DNA of 64,000 bases from Paraburkholderia sediminicola (GTDB lineage: Bacteria > Pseudomonadota > Gammaproteobacteria > Burkholderiales > Burkholderiaceae). The translations under genes were made by a program, and so were the position numbers. The DNA lies in the NCBI RefSeq assembly GCF_902859805.1, contig NZ_CADIKC010000008.1, forward strand, positions 186,001 to 250,000. The letters are read 5' to 3'. The notes below the pieces were generated by a model. The model worked only from the letters and a program-made list of their open reading frames with translations. It did not search any database and was not told the origin of the DNA. Shown piece by piece: positions 61,786 to 64,000 of the stretch (the first letter of the stretch is position 1; the number at the start of each line of letters is the position of its first letter).

Positions 61786-61807
61786 ATACTTCACGTCCGT
61801 AAAGTAT
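61786..61807. promoter_or_regulatory. Inverted repeat upstream of the CocE gene
   Basis: ATACTT (61786-61791) and AAGTAT (61802-61807), 10 bases apart, with an A/T-rich surround. They lie about 135 bases before the CocE start, in the 257-base gap after the transporter gene. A separate operator or promoter for the hydrolase-led part of the operon is likely. Confidence 0.4.
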
Positions 61808-61908
61808 GCAAGACGAACGACGTGCCAAAACTAAAAGTCTGAATCCCAAATGAATTGCAAGCCTGGAGCGGCTATGCGCCCATAGCCCCGGGGGCTAATG
61901 CCTTACCC

Positions 61909-63312
61909 TCATTGCGTGGTGCTGTTCGGCAACAGTGGATCAGCCGTCGATCCCGTACTGATGTCCGCCACCTGTTCGGTCAGCAAAAGCCGTTGTGCAG
62001 AGAGCACTCGCGCCATGACGGTCATGCATACGCAAGCCATCAAAAGCGGTATCGACAACAACGCACATGTGAGCAGGTACGGAAAACCCGATATGACGAT
62101 CAGGCCAATCAGAGACGAACCGACAATGGACCCCAGCCGTCCGATCGCAACGTTCCAGCCACCGCCTGATGCACGCAACGCAGTTGGATAGAAGATGCCC
62201 GGAATGGTGTTGACGCAGATAAGCGGTCCTCCAACAGCTATGCCGGACAGGAAGACCACGCCCACGTGCCACTGAGTGGTTTCGGAGATCCCCAACGCAA
62301 TGACAAGCAGCGAGCCCGCGCCAAACGCCACGGAAACGACTGACGCCACGTTATAGCGACGAACAAGGACCGCGAAAAGAACCGCGCCGCCAAGCGCACC
62401 GAACTGGAACAGTGACGATACCTGCGAGGCGTCGTGCATCGATAGCCCCATCTGCTTCAGGTGGGTCGGCATCCAGCTTCCAATCAGAAAGAACACCAGA
62501 TAACCCGCAAATTCCGCAAGCCACGTCAACACGGTGCCGAGCCGGTATTTCGCGCTCAACAGCGCCCGGCTTCCGCTTATCGATTCACGCGTTTCCGCGA
62601 TGAATAGATGCATGCCAGAGCAGTCTAAAGACGGGAACACTTTGGCAAGAACGCGTTGCGCCTCGTCATTGGACCGTCGACTGGCCACGACGTAGAGCGG
62701 CGATTCGGGCACTTGCCACGCAAACAAGGCAACGACCCCAAGCGGCAGAAGACCACTCAGTACCAGCATGCCTCGCCACCCCAATGTCCCGATAGCGAGA
62801 GACGTCACCAGACCCGCGGCTGCCGCACCGAAAAGAAATCCACAGTAAGTCGACGCGAGCATCGCTGAGCGTGAACGATCGGGGCTATATTCAGCGACGA
62901 TCGCCGACGTAGCGGGCATCGCTGCTCCGATGCCGATACCGGTTATGAAGCGCAAGGCAACCAGCTGAAATATCGACTGCGCTTCGCTCGACATCACACC
63001 CGCGATTCCAAACCATGCAATTGCCACGATGCTCACCGTTCGACGACCAACACGGTCAGCCAGTGTTCCTCCAACGATCGATCCAATCAGCAAACCAGTG
63101 AGTCCGAAGGCCACCAAAGGCGAGAGCGCAGCGCTCGATAGATGCCAATGCTGGCTTATCGCAGGTGCGATAAAACTGATCACAATGGTGTCGAAACCTT
63201 CGATCGCTGTTGCCGCGAAGCAGATGAGGAACACGGTCCACTGCTTACGCCCCATAGGCATATCGTTGAAAATCTCGCGTACATCCCGCTGGGCATAGCC
63301 TATGCTATTCAT
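61909..63312 (-). CDS. MFS transporter, AAHS (aromatic acid:H+ symporter) type
   Basis: 467 residues with 12 membrane segments. The AAHS signature is visible: QWTVFLICFAATAIEGFDTIVISFIAPAI (helix 1 Asp), ADRVGRRTVSI between helices 2 and 3, and FYPTALRASGGGWNVAIGRLGSI near helix 11. Relatives import 4-hydroxybenzoate, protocatechuate and similar acids. Its gene lies directly downstream of a second porin gene and upstream of the CocE/NonD hydrolase gene, all on the minus strand. AAGGA before the ATG supports the start. Confidence 0.92.
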   Translation of the reverse strand: MNSIGYAQRDVREIFNDMPMGRKQWTVFLICFAATAIEGFDTIVISFIAPAISQHWHLSSAALSPLVAFGLTGLLIGSIVGGTLADRVGRRTVSIVAIAWFGIAGVMSSEAQSIFQLVALRFITGIGIGAAMPATSAIVAEYSPDRSRSAMLASTYCGFLFGAAAAGLVTSLAIGTLGWRGMLVLSGLLPLGVVALFAWQVPESPLYVVASRRSNDEAQRVLAKVFPSLDCSGMHLFIAETRESISGSRALLSAKYRLGTVLTWLAEFAGYLVFFLIGSWMPTHLKQMGLSMHDASQVSSLFQFGALGGAVLFAVLVRRYNVASVVSVAFGAGSLLVIALGISETTQWHVGVVFLSGIAVGGPLICVNTIPGIFYPTALRASGGGWNVAIGRLGSIVGSSLIGLIVISGFPYLLTCALLSIPLLMACVCMTVMARVLSAQRLLLTEQVADISTGSTADPLLPNSTTQ

Positions 63313-63406
63313 CGCATTGTCCTTGACGATCGATCACCTGATTGCGGTGTTAATCTGGGTTCAACTGTTTCTCGACACCACCGACATCACCGACATCACA
63401 CGTTCG

Positions 63407-64000
63407 TTAAAACCGATGACGGATACCCACTCGCAACAAGCCCTGCGTCTGTCCACTCGACGGTGAAGGAATCAACGTGATCTGCGCCTGAGTCGCTGAA
63501 CCCGCCGCCTTCAGCAGTTCGGCCGCAAAGTAGACGTCCGTGCGCTTCGAGAGGAAATAGTTGGTGTAGAGATCGATCGCCCGATAGATTGGCGTCGCGG
63601 AGGTCGCATCCACTTTGCCGTGCGTGTAGATGTACGCGGCACCGGCGAACAGAAACGGCGTAATGAAATAGCCGACGTTTGCCTCGTAGTTGTCAAACCG
63701 CACGTTACTGCCAAGAAAGCCCTTCTTGAATTGCGTCGACGTGTACTGGAATGCAATAGAAGCGCCGCCGAGCTTGTACGATGCGCCGACCCCCGCGATC
63801 GATTCGCTTTCCGCGCTCTGCACGTACGGGGCATAAATGATGTTTCGGGGTGCGATGCTATCGAATGCCGCGGCATATGGATTCTTGATGATCGTATAGG
63901 CGGCCGCAACATACAGCGGGAAGCTGATTCCGTTGTAACTCAGTCCCACTGACGTCACGCTATTCGTGGAGAATTGTCCGGGCTGCCCACCAAAGCTATA
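63407..64000 (-). CDS. Gram-negative porin 2 (N-terminal part beyond the window)
   Basis: The reading frame runs from the right edge to a stop at 63407 and encodes about 197 residues of a porin C-terminus: repeated amphipathic strands (VGLSYNGISFPLYVAAAYTIIKN, YEANVGYFITPFLFAGAAYIYTHGK) and the terminal strand GLLRVGIRHRF, which ends in Phe. It is the same family as porin 1 at 47953 but clearly divergent from it. The start lies outside the window. It heads the leftward transport-hydrolysis operon, with 94 bases before the transporter gene. Confidence 0.9.
   Translation of the reverse strand, partial: YSFGGQPGQFSTNSVTSVGLSYNGISFPLYVAAAYTIIKNPYAAAFDSIAPRNIIYAPYVQSAESESIAGVGASYKLGGASIAFQYTSTQFKKGFLGSNVRFDNYEANVGYFITPFLFAGAAYIYTHGKVDATSATPIYRAIDLYTNYFLSKRTDVYFAAELLKAAGSATQAQITLIPSPSSGQTQGLLRVGIRHRF

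Noticed and set aside
63377..63400. Short CACCGACAT tandem repeat after porin 2
   Set aside because: Only two units of nine bases in non-coding sequence, with no symmetry or context that gives it meaning.
1..64000. CRISPR array, prophage, insertion sequence, integrase or tRNA
   Set aside because: No regularly spaced repeats, no transposase or phage-like proteins and no cloverleaf were noticed; the window looks like stable chromosomal accessory DNA.

Overview
The window looks like chromosomal or chromid DNA of a Gram-negative betaproteobacterium of the Burkholderiaceae, most likely Paraburkholderia, Caballeronia or Burkholderia. The indications are high G+C, two 16-stranded 'porin_4'-type porins, two DUF3331 proteins and one DUF4148 protein (families I know mainly from this group), and dense LysR/TetR/IclR regulation around aromatic-degradation genes. 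I see no rRNA, tRNA, insertion sequence, integrase, phage gene or CRISPR array.

Left part (1-14 kb). An orphan four-PAS sensor kinase is followed by a small DUF3331 protein, a PoxB-type pyruvate oxidase and an MFS transporter. A minus-strand operon follows (histidine phosphatase-like protein, kinase-like phosphotransferase, SDR, acyl-CoA dehydrogenase). It resembles the levulinate/4-hydroxyacyl-CoA pathway (Lva; animal ACAD10/11). A LysR regulator and a second, more distant PoxB-like enzyme close the section.

Regulator island and efflux (14-31 kb). Two very large paralogous regulators (winged helix, AAA ATPase, helical repeats) are transcribed divergently. A large LuxR-type regulator converges on one of them. 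AraC-DUF3331 and MucR genes follow, then a four-gene efflux operon (YtcA, HlyD, FUSC, NodT) and a third PoxB very similar to the first.

Stress/quinone section (31-40 kb). It holds two pirins, DoxX, two LysR regulators, an HSL-type esterase, WrbA, a DUF4148 protein, a TetR regulator and a quinone oxidoreductase. Several clear palindromic operators lie in the intergenic gaps.

Aromatic catabolic supercluster (40-64 kb). The rightward operon encodes crotonase, CoA ligase, VOC protein, luciferase-like monooxygenase, flavin reductase fused to an IclR-type sensor domain, and an alpha/beta hydrolase. An IclR regulator, a porin and an aldo/keto reductase follow. Next is a rightward lower pathway: ACMSD-type decarboxylase, hydroxyquinol 1,2-dioxygenase, maleylacetate reductase, TetR. 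The facing leftward operon encodes porin, AAHS-type MFS transporter, CocE/NonD hydrolase, second crotonase, second CoA ligase, FAD phenol hydroxylase and an HMG-CoA-lyase-like enzyme. The simplest reading is uptake and hydrolysis of an aromatic ester or amide, CoA activation and side-chain shortening, decarboxylation and hydroxylation to hydroxyquinol, ring cleavage, and maleylacetate to 3-oxoadipate. The true substrate cannot be read from the sequence. The same CAACA-N20-TGTTG operator lies before the first catabolic operon and in the IclR/porin gap, which ties the regulator to the pathway.
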